Assembly: GCF_946190275.1 (NCBI RefSeq)
Contig: NZ_CAMHZQ010000022.1
Location: forward strand, 1 to 34,341
From: Streptococcus mitis
Lineage (GTDB): Bacteria; Bacillota; Bacilli; Lactobacillales; Streptococcaceae
Length of the DNA: 34,341 nt
Direction of reading: 5' to 3'
Every line of letters starts with the position of its first letter. Positions within the stretch are counted from its first letter, which is position 1. Positions 1 through 7,401 of this stretch are shown piece by piece. Both the position numbers and the translations under genes were made by a program. The notes under the pieces are model-generated. The model did no database searches. It had not been told where the DNA came from and saw nothing but the letters and a program-made list of their open reading frames with translations.

Positions 1-519
1 GGCACAACACCAAAAGCAGAAGAGCCAGCAGCAGGCACAACACCGAAAGCAGCAGACCCAGCAGCGGCTACAACGCCGAAAGCAGAAGAGCCAGCAGCAG
101 GCACAACACCGAAAGCAGAAGAACCAGCGGCAGGCACAACACCAAAAGCAGACGAGCCAGCGGCCTCAGCACCGAAAGCGGAAGAACCGGCAGCAGGCAC
201 AACGCCAAAAGCGGACGAGCCAGCAGGCACAACACCGAAAGCAGACGAGCCAGCAGCAGGCACAACGCCGAAAGCAGAAGAGCCAGCAGCAGGCACAACA
301 CCAAAAGCAGAAGAGCCAGCAGCAGGCACAACACCGAAAGCAGCAGACCCAGCAGCGGCTACAACGCCAAAAGCAGAAGACCCAGCAGCGGCTACAACGC
401 CGAAAGCAGAAGAGCCAGCAGCAGGCACAACACCGAAAGCGGAAGAACCAGTAGCAGGCACAACACCAAAAGCGGAAGAACCAGCGGCAGTCACAACGCC
501 AAAAGCGGAAGAGCCAGCG
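1..519 (+). repeat. 33-bp coding tandem repeat, block 1 (GTTPKAEEPAA)
   Basis: Sixteen in-frame units, mostly 33 bp, two or three of them 30 bp, encode GTTPKAEEPAA variants (AEE, ADE, AAD, AED). A higher-order pattern is visible: the AAD-then-ATT unit pair occurs at about 34-99 and again at about 325-423. The array continues past the left edge, so its full length is unknown. Confidence 0.9.
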
Positions 520-2505
520 ACTCCAGCACCGGGAACCCCAAGTGAAGAAACACCGGTCGCTTCAGGCGAGCCCGATTCCACTGAACAGCCAGCTGGAGAA
601 TCAGGTAAATCTGAAACACCGTCAGAACCTTCCAATACTCCATCTGCGGAAGCTACAAATGAATCAGGGAATGCAGCAGAATCAAGTCCAGTAACAGACA
701 ATGCCCCTTCAAACACAGGGACTACAGAACAACCTGTAGCTTCAAATTCAAGTTCTGAATCACCAGCGACCTCAGTACCAAAAGCAGAAGAACCAGCGTC
801 TTCAGCACCAAAATCAGAGGAACCTGTAACACACGCACCGAAAGCAGAGGAGCCAGTGGCAACAACGCCAAAAGTGGAAGAACCAGTGACTCCAGCGCCA
901 AAAGCAGAAGAACTAGCGTCTTCAGCACCAAAAGCAGAAGAAGCAGCGACTCCAGCACCAAAAGTGGAGGAGCCAGCGACTCCAGCGCCAAAAGCAGAAG
1001 AAGCAGCGACTCCAGCGCCAAAAGTAGAGGAACCAGTGACTCCAGCGCCAAAAGCAGAAGAACCAATGGCTCCAGCACCGAAAGACGATGAATCAGCTTC
1101 TTCGGTTGAATCTCCATCAACAGGCAATCATTCAGACGAGTCAGGAACACCATCTACAATTCCTACAGGTGATTCAACAGCTACCCAACCAAGTGATTCA
1201 ACATCGTCACCGGTAACCCCAAGTGAAGAAGCACCGGTCACATCAGGCGAGTCTAATTCTGCTACACAGCCAGCTGGAGAATCAGGTAAATCTGAAACAA
1301 CATCAGAATCTTCCAATACTCCATCTGCTGAAGCTACAAATGATTCAGGGACTGCAGCAACATCAACTCCGACTCCAGAAGCATCAACTTCAGAGCCAAA
1401 ATCAGAAGAAGAACTTAAGAAGGAAGAAGCCTTGAAGTCAGCTAAAAAGGAGAGCGTAGATGATAATATCGGTGAAGTTGTTAAAATAAAAGCAGATGCG
1501 ATTGAAAAAGTTACTGATGCAGATGAAAAGGCAAGATTAAAAGAAGCATTAAAGGCGTTACAAGATAAAGCGATAGAAGAAATTAACAAAGCAAAAGACG
1601 ATGAAGAAGTAGCTACTGTTACAGAAAAATATCAAAATGAAATCAATGCATTGGATGTTCCAGGTGAAGAAGTTTCAAGTCCGAATTATGGTAGAGAAGG
1701 CTTGACCAATAATGGTCCTGGTGGAACTACTATTGACAATGGAAGCACAGCGATTGGTCATGGTGCAAGTGGGACTTCCAGATCAGCAGTAGCATCTCCA
1801 ACACAACCTTCTTCAACTTCAGAAAGAGGTTCAAGTTTTAGAAATGCTCCATCAGTTCAAGCAAGAGCAAGAAGAGTGGCACGTTCAACATCAGAACCAG
1901 ATGGAACTGTAAATATTAGCTATAACTTCGCTGGAATGCCAGATATTCATGGCTTCCTATCTGATCCGGGAGAAAATAACACTGTCACAATTCCTGCTGG
2001 AACGAGTGAAGCACAGGCAAAAGAATTAGTAAAAGAAAAAATTCAAGCCAAGATAAAAGACCTAGCTACTAGAGGGTATCATGTGAAAAATGACATTATT
2101 TTTGAACAAGATACTACTGTGAAAAATTATAACTACGTCGTTACATTCACTAAGGAGACTACAGGAACTTCAGGGTTCAGAATGGCTCCAGCAGTTCAAC
2201 CACGCGCTAGCAGAAATCGTAGAAGTCTAGAACAGCCAGCTCCTCAAAAGGTCAAAGTCAATGTTTTTTATAACTTTGATCAAATGAAAGATATTGCAGG
2301 TTTCCTAGGAGATATCAATGGAACTTCTCTTGAAATCGCGGAAGGTTCAACAAATGAACAGGTCAAAGCAGCTGTCAAGAGCCAAGTTGATGCTAAGAAA
2401 GAAGAGTTAAGCAAACGCGGCTATACTTTCAAAGAGGACTATGTCTATCAAGCTAATGGGAAAGATTATAACTACGTTGTAACATTTTCAAAAGCAACCA
2501 AATAA
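1..2505 (+). CDS. Repeat-rich secreted/surface protein, 3' part (N-terminus outside window)
   Basis: The frame is open from base 1 to the TAA at 2503-2505, giving 834 residues without a start, so the gene is cut by the left edge. It opens with about 16 units of 10-11 residues of the type GTTPKAEEPAA (1-519), then a Ser/Thr/Pro/Glu-rich linker, eleven 10-residue units of the type PAPKAEEPVT (772-1101), and a second copy of the linker (about 1215-1360). A charged helical stretch (about 1395-1665) resembles the helical DUF1542-like segments of Gram-positive wall proteins. The C-terminus has two copies of an ~80-residue module (about 1905-2155 and 2245-2502), each containing YNF...M.DI.GFL and ending NYNYVVTF or DYNYVVTF. 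No LPxTG motif, hydrophobic tail or choline-binding repeat is present, so anchoring is not explained here. I do not recognise the protein; an extended low-complexity stalk carrying a ligand-binding tip is an inference. Confidence 0.85.
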   Translation, partial: GTTPKAEEPAAGTTPKAADPAAATTPKAEEPAAGTTPKAEEPAAGTTPKADEPAASAPKAEEPAAGTTPKADEPAGTTPKADEPAAGTTPKAEEPAAGTTPKAEEPAAGTTPKAADPAAATTPKAEDPAAATTPKAEEPAAGTTPKAEEPVAGTTPKAEEPAAVTTPKAEEPATPAPGTPSEETPVASGEPDSTEQPAGESGKSETPSEPSNTPSAEATNESGNAAESSPVTDNAPSNTGTTEQPVASNSSSESPATSVPKAEEPASSAPKSEEPVTHAPKAEEPVATTPKVEEPVTPAPKAEELASSAPKAEEAATPAPKVEEPATPAPKAEEAATPAPKVEEPVTPAPKAEEPMAPAPKDDESASSVESPSTGNHSDESGTPSTIPTGDSTATQPSDSTSSPVTPSEEAPVTSGESNSATQPAGESGKSETTSESSNTPSAEATNDSGTAATSTPTPEASTSEPKSEEELKKEEALKSAKKESVDDNIGEVVKIKADAIEKVTDADEKARLKEALKALQDKAIEEINKAKDDEEVATVTEKYQNEINALDVPGEEVSSPNYGREGLTNNGPGGTTIDNGSTAIGHGASGTSRSAVASPTQPSSTSERGSSFRNAPSVQARARRVARSTSEPDGTVNISYNFAGMPDIHGFLSDPGENNTVTIPAGTSEAQAKELVKEKIQAKIKDLATRGYHVKNDIIFEQDTTVKNYNYVVTFTKETTGTSGFRMAPAVQPRASRNRRSLEQPAPQKVKVNVFYNFDQMKDIAGFLGDINGTSLEIAEGSTNEQVKAAVKSQVDAKKEELSKRGYTFKEDYVYQANGKDYNYVVTFSKATK
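772..1101 (+). repeat. 30-bp coding tandem repeat, block 2 (PAPKAEEPVT)
   Basis: Eleven in-frame 30-bp units encode variants of PAPKAEEPVT (for example SVPKAEEPAS, TTPKVEEPVT, PAPKAEEAAT). They share the PKAEEP core with block 1 but are one residue shorter, so the blocks look related by divergence and local expansion. Confidence 0.88.
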
Positions 2506-2536
2506 CGTTCATTCCACAGGGAGTGAAATGTGAGCA

Positions 2537-2563
2537 GAGAGAGCGATAGGCTCTCTTTGTTTT
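2537..2563 (+). terminator. Rho-independent terminator after the repeat-rich surface protein
   Basis: AGAGAGC (2538-2544), a five-base loop, then GCTCTCT (2550-2556) followed by a T-rich tract, about 30 bases past the stop codon. Confidence 0.8.
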
Positions 2564-2583
2564 ATCTAGTGGTCAGTTGCTTA

Positions 2584-2612
2584 CAGACAAAAGGCCAGTA
2601 AGAGGCTATAAT
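2584..2612 (+). promoter_or_regulatory. Promoter of vncRS
   Basis: CAGACA (2584-2589), 17-base spacer, perfect TATAAT (2607-2612). It lies downstream of the terminator and upstream of a BOX element, so the vncR transcript should carry a leader of about 255 bases that contains the BOX. Confidence 0.6.
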
Positions 2613-2638
2613 AGAAAATAGAGTAGGTATTTATTCTA

Positions 2639-2845
2639 ATACTCTTCGAAAATCTCTTCAAACCACGTCAGCGTCGCCTTGCCGTATATATCATAGGTAT
2701 AGGTAACTGACTTCGTCAGTCTTATCCACAACCTCAAAACCGTGTTTTGAGCTGACTTTGTCAGTTCTATCTACAACCTCAAAGCAGTGCTTTGAGCAAC
2801 CTGCGGCTAGCTTCCTAGTTTGCTTTTTGATTTTCATTGAGTGTA
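2639..2845 (-). repeat. BOX element, copy 1 (boxA-boxB x2-boxC)
   Basis: On the minus strand this reads boxA, two boxB units and boxC: ends related to TATACTCAATGAAAATCAAA and TTTCGAAGAGTAT, and the boxC core GGCAAGGCGACGCTGACG, all diagnostic of the BOX family of pneumococci and relatives. The boxC part has about 10 extra bases near 2688-2698 compared with the other two copies. It sits between the vncR promoter and the vncR start. Confidence 0.92.
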
Positions 2846-2876
2846 AGAAAAATAAAAAATAGAGAGCAGTTAAAGT

Positions 2877-3533
2877 ATGAAAATTTTAATTGTAGAAGAT
2901 GAAGAGATGATCCGTGAGGGGGTCAGTGATTATTTGACGGATTGTGGTTATGAAACCATTGAGGCGGCGGACGGACAAGAAGCCTTGGAGCAATTTTCCA
3001 GCTATGAAGTAGCCTTGGTTTTACTGGATATCCAGATGCCCAAGCTCAATGGCCTAGAAGTCCTAGCTGAGATTCGTAAAACCAGCCAGGTCCCTGTCTT
3101 GATGCTGACCGCCTTTCAGGATGAAGAATACAAGATGAGTGCCTTTGCCTCTCTGGCAGATGGCTATCTGGAAAAACCTTTCTCCCTCTCCCTCTTAAAA
3201 GTGAGGGTGGACGCGATTTTCAAGCGCTACTACGATACGGGACGAATCTTCTCCTATAAAGATGCCAGGGTGGATTTTGAGAGCTACAGTGCCAGTCTAG
3301 CAGGTCAAGAAGTGGCCATCAATGCCAAAGAGTTGGAAATTCTTGATTATTTGGTTAAAAATGAAGGAAGGGCCTTGACTCGATCTCAGATAATCGATGC
3401 CGTTTGGAAAGCGACAGATGAGGTTCCCTTTGACCGTGTCATTGATGTCTATATCAAGGAATTGCGGAAAAAGTTAGACTTGGACTGCATCCTCACTGTG
3501 CGTAATGTTGGTTATAAATTGGAGCGAAAATGA
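2877..3533 (+). CDS. vncR: VncR-type response regulator (OmpR/PhoB family)
   Basis: This is a 218-residue response regulator. The N-terminal receiver domain (about 1-115) has the acidic pocket E7-D8, the phospho-acceptor D51 in LLDIQMP, the conserved T in MLTAF and the K in LEKPF. The C-terminal winged-helix domain (about 125-218) has the usual E..IL..L......LTR start and ends in V.NVGYKLE, as in OmpR-type transcription factors. It overlaps its histidine kinase by four bases (ATGA), indicating translational coupling. I recognise it as the VncR protein of mitis-group streptococci. VncRS was first proposed to govern vancomycin tolerance in pneumococcus; that role was later disputed. The usual vex ABC-exporter neighbours are not seen here; a surface-protein gene lies upstream instead. 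Confidence 0.93.
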   Translation: MKILIVEDEEMIREGVSDYLTDCGYETIEAADGQEALEQFSSYEVALVLLDIQMPKLNGLEVLAEIRKTSQVPVLMLTAFQDEEYKMSAFASLADGYLEKPFSLSLLKVRVDAIFKRYYDTGRIFSYKDARVDFESYSASLAGQEVAINAKELEILDYLVKNEGRALTRSQIIDAVWKATDEVPFDRVIDVYIKELRKKLDLDCILTVRNVGYKLERK

Positions 3534-4858
3534 AACGAACAGGTTTATTTACAAAGATATTTATCTATACCTTCTCGATTTTTAGTGTTCTGGTTATCTG
3601 CCTTCATTTAGCTATTTATTTTCTTTTTCCTTCGACTTATCTGAGTCATCGTCAGGAAACCATTGGTCAGAAGGCAACAGCCATTGCCCAGTCCCTAGAA
3701 GGGAAAGACAGGCAGAGTATCGAGCAAGTGTTAGACTTGTATTCCCAAACTAGTGATATCAAGGGGGCGGTCAAGGGAGAGATGACCGAGGACAAGTTGG
3801 AGGTCAAGGACAGTCTTCCTCTGGACACAGACCGCCAGACTACCTCGCTTTTTATTGAGGAACGGGAGGTGAAAACGCAAGACGGTGGCACCATGACTCT
3901 CCAGTTTCTAGCTTCCATGGATTTGCAAAAGGAAGCAGAGCAAATCAGTCTTCAATTTCTTCCCTATACCTTACTGGCGTCCTTTCTGATTTCACTTTTG
4001 GTGGCTTACATCTATGCTCGGACCATTGTTGCCCCGATTTTGGAAATCAAGCGGGTGACCCGACAGATGATGGATTTGGATGCCCAAGTGCGATTGCGCG
4101 TGGATTCCAAGGATGAGATAGGTGATCTCAAGGAACAAATCAATAGCCTCTACCAGCATCTTTTGACTGTTATTGCAGACTTGCATGACAAGAATGAAGC
4201 CATTCTCCAGCTGGAGAAGATGAAGGTCGAATTCCTACGAGGGGCTTCTCATGAATTGAAAACACCGCTGGCTAGTTTGAAAATCCTAATCGAAAATATG
4301 AAAGAGAATATCGGTCGTTATAAGGATAGAGACCGCTATCTGGGAGTAGCCTTAGGAATTGTTGATGAGCTCAATCACCACGTTCTCCAGATACTTTCTC
4401 TCTCGTCTGTACAGGAATTACGAGATGATAGGGGAAAAATTGACCTACACCAGATGACGCAAAGTCTAGTCAAGGATTATGCCTTGCTAGCCAAGGAAAG
4501 AGAGCTTCAGATTGATAATAGCTTGTCCCATCAGCAGGCTTATCTAAATCCATCTGTGATGAAATTGATCCTGTCTAATCTCATCAGCAACGCCATCAAG
4601 CACTCTGTTCCAGGTGGCTTGGTTCGCATTGGAGAAAGAGAAGGGGAACTTTTTATAGAAAATAGCTGCAGTCCAGAAGAACAAGAAAAACTAGCCCAGT
4701 CTTTTTCTAACAATGCTAGTCGCAAGGCCAAGGGTTCTGGGATGGGGCTCTTTGTGGTTAAGAGTCTATTGGAACATGAAAAATTGCCTTATCGTTTTGA
4801 GATGGAGGAGAATCGTTTGACCTTCTTCATAGCTTTTCCAAAAATTGTCCAAGACTAG
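3530..4858 (+). CDS. vncS: VncS-type sensor histidine kinase
   Basis: This 442-residue membrane kinase partners VncR. A first membrane segment (about residues 9-33) and a second (about 145-163) bracket an extracellular sensor region of roughly 110 residues. A HAMP-like linker follows, then the dimerisation helix with the H-box ASHELKTPLASL, where H241 is the predicted autophosphorylated residue. The ATPase domain shows the N-box LILSNLISNAIKHS and a G-box GSGMGLFVV. Its start overlaps the vncR stop by four bases, so both proteins come from one message. The extracellular domain does not resemble any ligand-binding fold I can name, so the signal is unknown. The histidine-kinase call is secure; the VncS name rests on recognising the pair next to fba, as in pneumococci. 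Confidence 0.92.
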   Translation: MKRTGLFTKIFIYTFSIFSVLVICLHLAIYFLFPSTYLSHRQETIGQKATAIAQSLEGKDRQSIEQVLDLYSQTSDIKGAVKGEMTEDKLEVKDSLPLDTDRQTTSLFIEEREVKTQDGGTMTLQFLASMDLQKEAEQISLQFLPYTLLASFLISLLVAYIYARTIVAPILEIKRVTRQMMDLDAQVRLRVDSKDEIGDLKEQINSLYQHLLTVIADLHDKNEAILQLEKMKVEFLRGASHELKTPLASLKILIENMKENIGRYKDRDRYLGVALGIVDELNHHVLQILSLSSVQELRDDRGKIDLHQMTQSLVKDYALLAKERELQIDNSLSHQQAYLNPSVMKLILSNLISNAIKHSVPGGLVRIGEREGELFIENSCSPEEQEKLAQSFSNNASRKAKGSGMGLFVVKSLLEHEKLPYRFEMEENRLTFFIAFPKIVQD

Positions 4859-4879
4859 GGAGAGAAAGGGTTTACATAG

Positions 4880-4942
4880 ATGAAGATAGAAGAAATTCAA
4901 TCGAAACTGCGAGAAAAACTAGATTTTTTTGTCAAAAAGTGA
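4880..4942 (+). CDS. Possible 20-residue peptide between vncS and fba
   Basis: A short frame starts with ATG at 4880 after a purine-rich GGGAGAGAAAGGG and encodes a charged, probably helical 20-mer beginning MKIEEIQSKL. It ends at TGA 4940-4942, and that TGA forms the TGn of the extended -10 box of the fba promoter. It could be a leader peptide, a remnant of a longer gene or chance. Coding is not established. Confidence 0.25.
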   Translation: MKIEEIQSKLREKLDFFVKK

Positions 4943-4948
4943 TAAAAT
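4940..4948 (+). promoter_or_regulatory. Extended -10 promoter of fba
   Basis: TGA-TAAAAT (TGn at 4940-4942, -10 at 4943-4948) with only a weak -35 (TAGATT at 4920-4925, 17-base spacing). It is about 50 bases upstream of the fba start, consistent with a short leader. Confidence 0.5.
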
Positions 4949-4998
4949 GAACAATGTAAATGGGATGACCCATAAAAATATACAGGAGGCCTGATAAA

Positions 4999-5880
4999 AT
5001 GGCAATCGTTTCAGCAGAAAAATTTGTCCAAGCAGCTCGTGACAACGGTTATGCAGTTGGTGGATTTAACACAAACAACCTTGAGTGGACTCAAGCTATC
5101 TTGCGCGCAGCAGAAGCTAAAAAAGCTCCAGTTTTGATCCAAACTTCAATGGGTGCTGCTAAATACATGGGTGGTTACAAAGTTGCTCGCAACTTGATCG
5201 CTAACCTTGTTGAATCAATGGGTATCACTGTACCAGTAGCTATCCACCTTGACCACGGTCACTACGAAGATGCACTTGAGTGTATCCGAGTTGGTTATAC
5301 TTCAGTTATGTTTGATGGTTCACACCTTCCAGTTGAAGAAAACCTTGAAAAAGCTCGTAAAGTTGTAGAATTTGCTCATGCAAATGGTGTATCAGTGGAA
5401 GCTGAAGTTGGTACTATCGGTGGTGAAGAAGACGGAATCATCGGTGATGGTGAATTGGCTCCAATCGAAGACGCTAAAGCAATGGTTGAAACTGGTATCG
5501 ATTTCTTGGCAGCTGGTATCGGTAACATCCACGGTCCTTACCCAGAAAACTGGAAAGGTCTTCACCTTGATCACTTGCAAAAATTGACTGAAGCTGTTCC
5601 AGGATTCCCAATCGTATTGCACGGTGGATCAGGTATTCCTGATGAGCAAATCCAAGCAGCTATCAAACTTGGTGTTGCCAAAGTTAACGTTAACACTGAA
5701 TGCCAAATCGCATTCGCTAACGCAACTCGTAAATTTGCTCGTGACTACGAAGCAAACGAAGCAGAATACGACAAGAAAAAACTCTTCGACCCACGTAAAT
5801 TCTTGGCTGACGGTGTAAAAGCTATCCAAGCATCAGTTGAAGAACGTATCGACGTATTCGGTTCAGAAGGTAAAGCTTAA
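4999..5880 (+). CDS. fba: Class II fructose-1,6-bisphosphate aldolase
   Basis: This 293-residue zinc-dependent aldolase cleaves fructose-1,6-bisphosphate to glyceraldehyde-3-phosphate and DHAP in glycolysis, and runs backward in gluconeogenesis; it acts in the cytosol. Class II marks are visible: the HLDHG motif with zinc ligands, VMFDGSHLP, the E-rich EAEVGTIGGEEDG loop, and the phosphate-binding LHGGSG followed by VNVNTE. The length is normal. The start is fixed by AGGAGG at 4984-4989. Codon use is strongly biased (AAC, GGT, CGT, ATC), as expected for a highly expressed glycolytic gene and clearly unlike its neighbours. It is monocistronic, with its own promoter and terminator. Confidence 0.98.
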   Translation: MAIVSAEKFVQAARDNGYAVGGFNTNNLEWTQAILRAAEAKKAPVLIQTSMGAAKYMGGYKVARNLIANLVESMGITVPVAIHLDHGHYEDALECIRVGYTSVMFDGSHLPVEENLEKARKVVEFAHANGVSVEAEVGTIGGEEDGIIGDGELAPIEDAKAMVETGIDFLAAGIGNIHGPYPENWKGLHLDHLQKLTEAVPGFPIVLHGGSGIPDEQIQAAIKLGVAKVNVNTECQIAFANATRKFARDYEANEAEYDKKKLFDPRKFLADGVKAIQASVEERIDVFGSEGKA

Positions 5881-5901
5881 TCTAGCTGAATAATACAGAT
5901 G

Positions 5902-5928
5902 AAACCTGCCCATTGGGTGGGTTTTTTG
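5902..5928 (+). terminator. Terminator of fba
   Basis: ACCTGCCC, loop ATT, GGGTGGGT (two G-T pairs) followed directly by a run of T, about 20 bases after the fba stop. Confidence 0.85.
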
Positions 5929-5966
5929 GTGTTTTAAGGAGACTATTAAACCAGAATTTTGAACTA

Positions 5967-6210
5967 ATACTCTTCAAAAATCTCTTCAAACCACGTCAGC
6001 TTCGCCTTGCCGTAGGTATGGTTACTGACTTCGTCAGTTCTATCCACAACCTCAAAACAGTGTTTTGAGCTGACTTCGTCAGTTCTATCCACAACCTCAA
6101 AACAGTGTTTTGAGCTGACTACGTCAGTTCCATCTACAACCTCAAAACACAGTGTTTTGAGCAACCTACGGCTAGCTTCCTAGTTTGCTCTTTGATTTTC
6201 ATTGAGTATA
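5967..6210 (-). repeat. BOX element, copy 2 (boxA-boxB x3-boxC)
   Basis: Same family and orientation as copy 1, with three 45-base boxB units (about 6029-6160), two of them nearly identical. It lies between the fba terminator and the promoter of the ABC exporter. On the minus strand boxB is 15 codons long and open, so it gives a repeated peptide-like frame that I do not call as a gene. Confidence 0.93.
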
Positions 6211-6254
6211 AAAATACCACTTTAAGAGAAAAATTTTCAATTTCACAAATTTTA

Positions 6255-6268
6255 AGCAAACGCTTGCA
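6255..6268 (+). promoter_or_regulatory. Candidate cre (CcpA) site overlapping the ABC-exporter promoter
   Basis: AGCAAACGCTTGCA matches 8 of the 9 fixed positions of the catabolite-response consensus TGNAANCGNTNNCA and is a near-palindrome. It covers most of the -35 box (6264-6269), a position expected to give repression by CcpA. Confidence 0.55.
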
Positions 6269-6292
6269 TTCTAGTTTTTATTGGACTATAAT
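6264..6292 (+). promoter_or_regulatory. Promoter of the ABC-2 exporter operon
   Basis: TTGCAT (6264-6269), 17-base spacer, TATAAT (6287-6292). The leader to the first gene is about 108 bases. Confidence 0.75.
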
Positions 6293-6407
6293 AGGTTGGT
6301 ATAAAGCCTTCTGTAGCAATAAAATGTAGAAGGTGTAGAAAGTAAGGATTTAGAATATTTGTAGTCAAAAATACAATGTTGCTATTCCTTGCGATAGGGA
6401 GATAGAT

Positions 6408-7400
6408 ATGGCAATGATAGAAGTGGAACATCTTCAGAAAAATTTTGTGAAGACTGTTAAGGAACCGGGCTTGAAGGGGGCTTTGCGTTCCTTTATTCAT
6501 CCTGAAAAGCAGACCTTTGAAGCGGTCAAGGATTTGACCTTTGAGGTCCCAAAGGGGCAGATTTTAGGTTTTATTGGGGCAAATGGTGCTGGGAAGTCGA
6601 CAACCATTAAAATGTTGACAGGGATTTTAAAGCCGACATCTGGTTTTTGTCGGATTAACGGCAAGATTCCTCAGGACAATCGCCAAGATTATGTCAAGGA
6701 TATTGGCGTAGTCTTTGGACAACGCACCCAGCTATGGTGGGATTTGGCCCTGCAAGAGACCTACACGGTCTTGAAAGAGATTTACGATGTACCAGACTCG
6801 CTCTTCCATAAGCGCATGGACTTTTTGAATGAAGTCTTGGATTTGAAGGACTTTATCAAGGATCCCGTACGAACTCTTTCACTGGGACAAAGGATGCGGG
6901 CGGATATTGCAGCTTCTTTGCTTCACAATCCCAAAGTTCTCTTTTTAGATGAGCCGACCATTGGTTTGGACGTTTCGGTCAAGGATAACATTCGTCGGGC
7001 TATTACCCAGATTAATCAGGAGGAAGAAACGACCATTCTCTTGACCACTCACGACCTGAGCGACATTGAGCAACTTTGTGATCGGATTTTTATGATAGAC
7101 AAAGGGCAGGAGATTTTTGATGGAACGGTGAGCCAACTCAAGGAAACCTTTGGCAAGATGAAGACGCTCTCATTTGAACTGCTACCAGGTCAAAGTCATC
7201 TCGTTTCTCATTATGAAGGCTTTTCGGATATGACCATTGATAGACAGGGGAATAGCCTCAATATTGAATTTGATAGTTCGCGCTACCAGTCGGCTGATAT
7301 TATCAAGCAAACCCTGTCTGATTTTGAAATCCGTGATTTGAAGATGGTGGATACGGATATTGAGGATATTATCCGTCGCTTCTACCGAAAGGAGCTCTAA
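6408..7400 (+). CDS. ABC transporter ATP-binding protein (ABC-2 exporter type)
   Basis: This 330-residue nucleotide-binding subunit should power the two following membrane proteins. Walker A is GANGAGKST, the signature is LSLGQRMRAD, Walker B is VLFLDEP followed by TIGLD, and the switch histidine is in LLTTHDLSD. About 80 residues follow the ATPase core, as in the NatA/DrrA-like group. It starts at ATG 6408 behind an AGGGAG site; a second ATG two codons later is also possible. The stop falls just before the first permease, so translation is likely coupled. The cargo cannot be deduced; relatives are annotated as uncharacterised multidrug, lipid or Na+ exporters. The promoter carries a cre-like site, which suggests carbon-source control. 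Confidence 0.9.
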   Translation: MAMIEVEHLQKNFVKTVKEPGLKGALRSFIHPEKQTFEAVKDLTFEVPKGQILGFIGANGAGKSTTIKMLTGILKPTSGFCRINGKIPQDNRQDYVKDIGVVFGQRTQLWWDLALQETYTVLKEIYDVPDSLFHKRMDFLNEVLDLKDFIKDPVRTLSLGQRMRADIAASLLHNPKVLFLDEPTIGLDVSVKDNIRRAITQINQEEETTILLTTHDLSDIEQLCDRIFMIDKGQEIFDGTVSQLKETFGKMKTLSFELLPGQSHLVSHYEGFSDMTIDRQGNSLNIEFDSSRYQSADIIKQTLSDFEIRDLKMVDTDIEDIIRRFYRKEL

Positions 7401-7401
7401 G

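Noticed and set aside
68..1153. Long minus-strand frames rich in Leu (LLLALLL) opposite the PKAEEP repeats
   Set aside because: They mirror a repetitive GC-biased coding strand, have no ribosome sites and no plausible family; the plus frame is clearly the coding one.
5372..5829. Alternative frames inside fba on both strands
   Set aside because: fba has full family similarity and strong codon bias over this whole stretch; the others are shadows.
5964..6164. Small minus-strand ORF ending LTWFEEIFEEY (also at 21740-21988)
   Set aside because: It is generated wholly or partly by BOX sequence and recurs wherever BOX does; no expression signals are visible.
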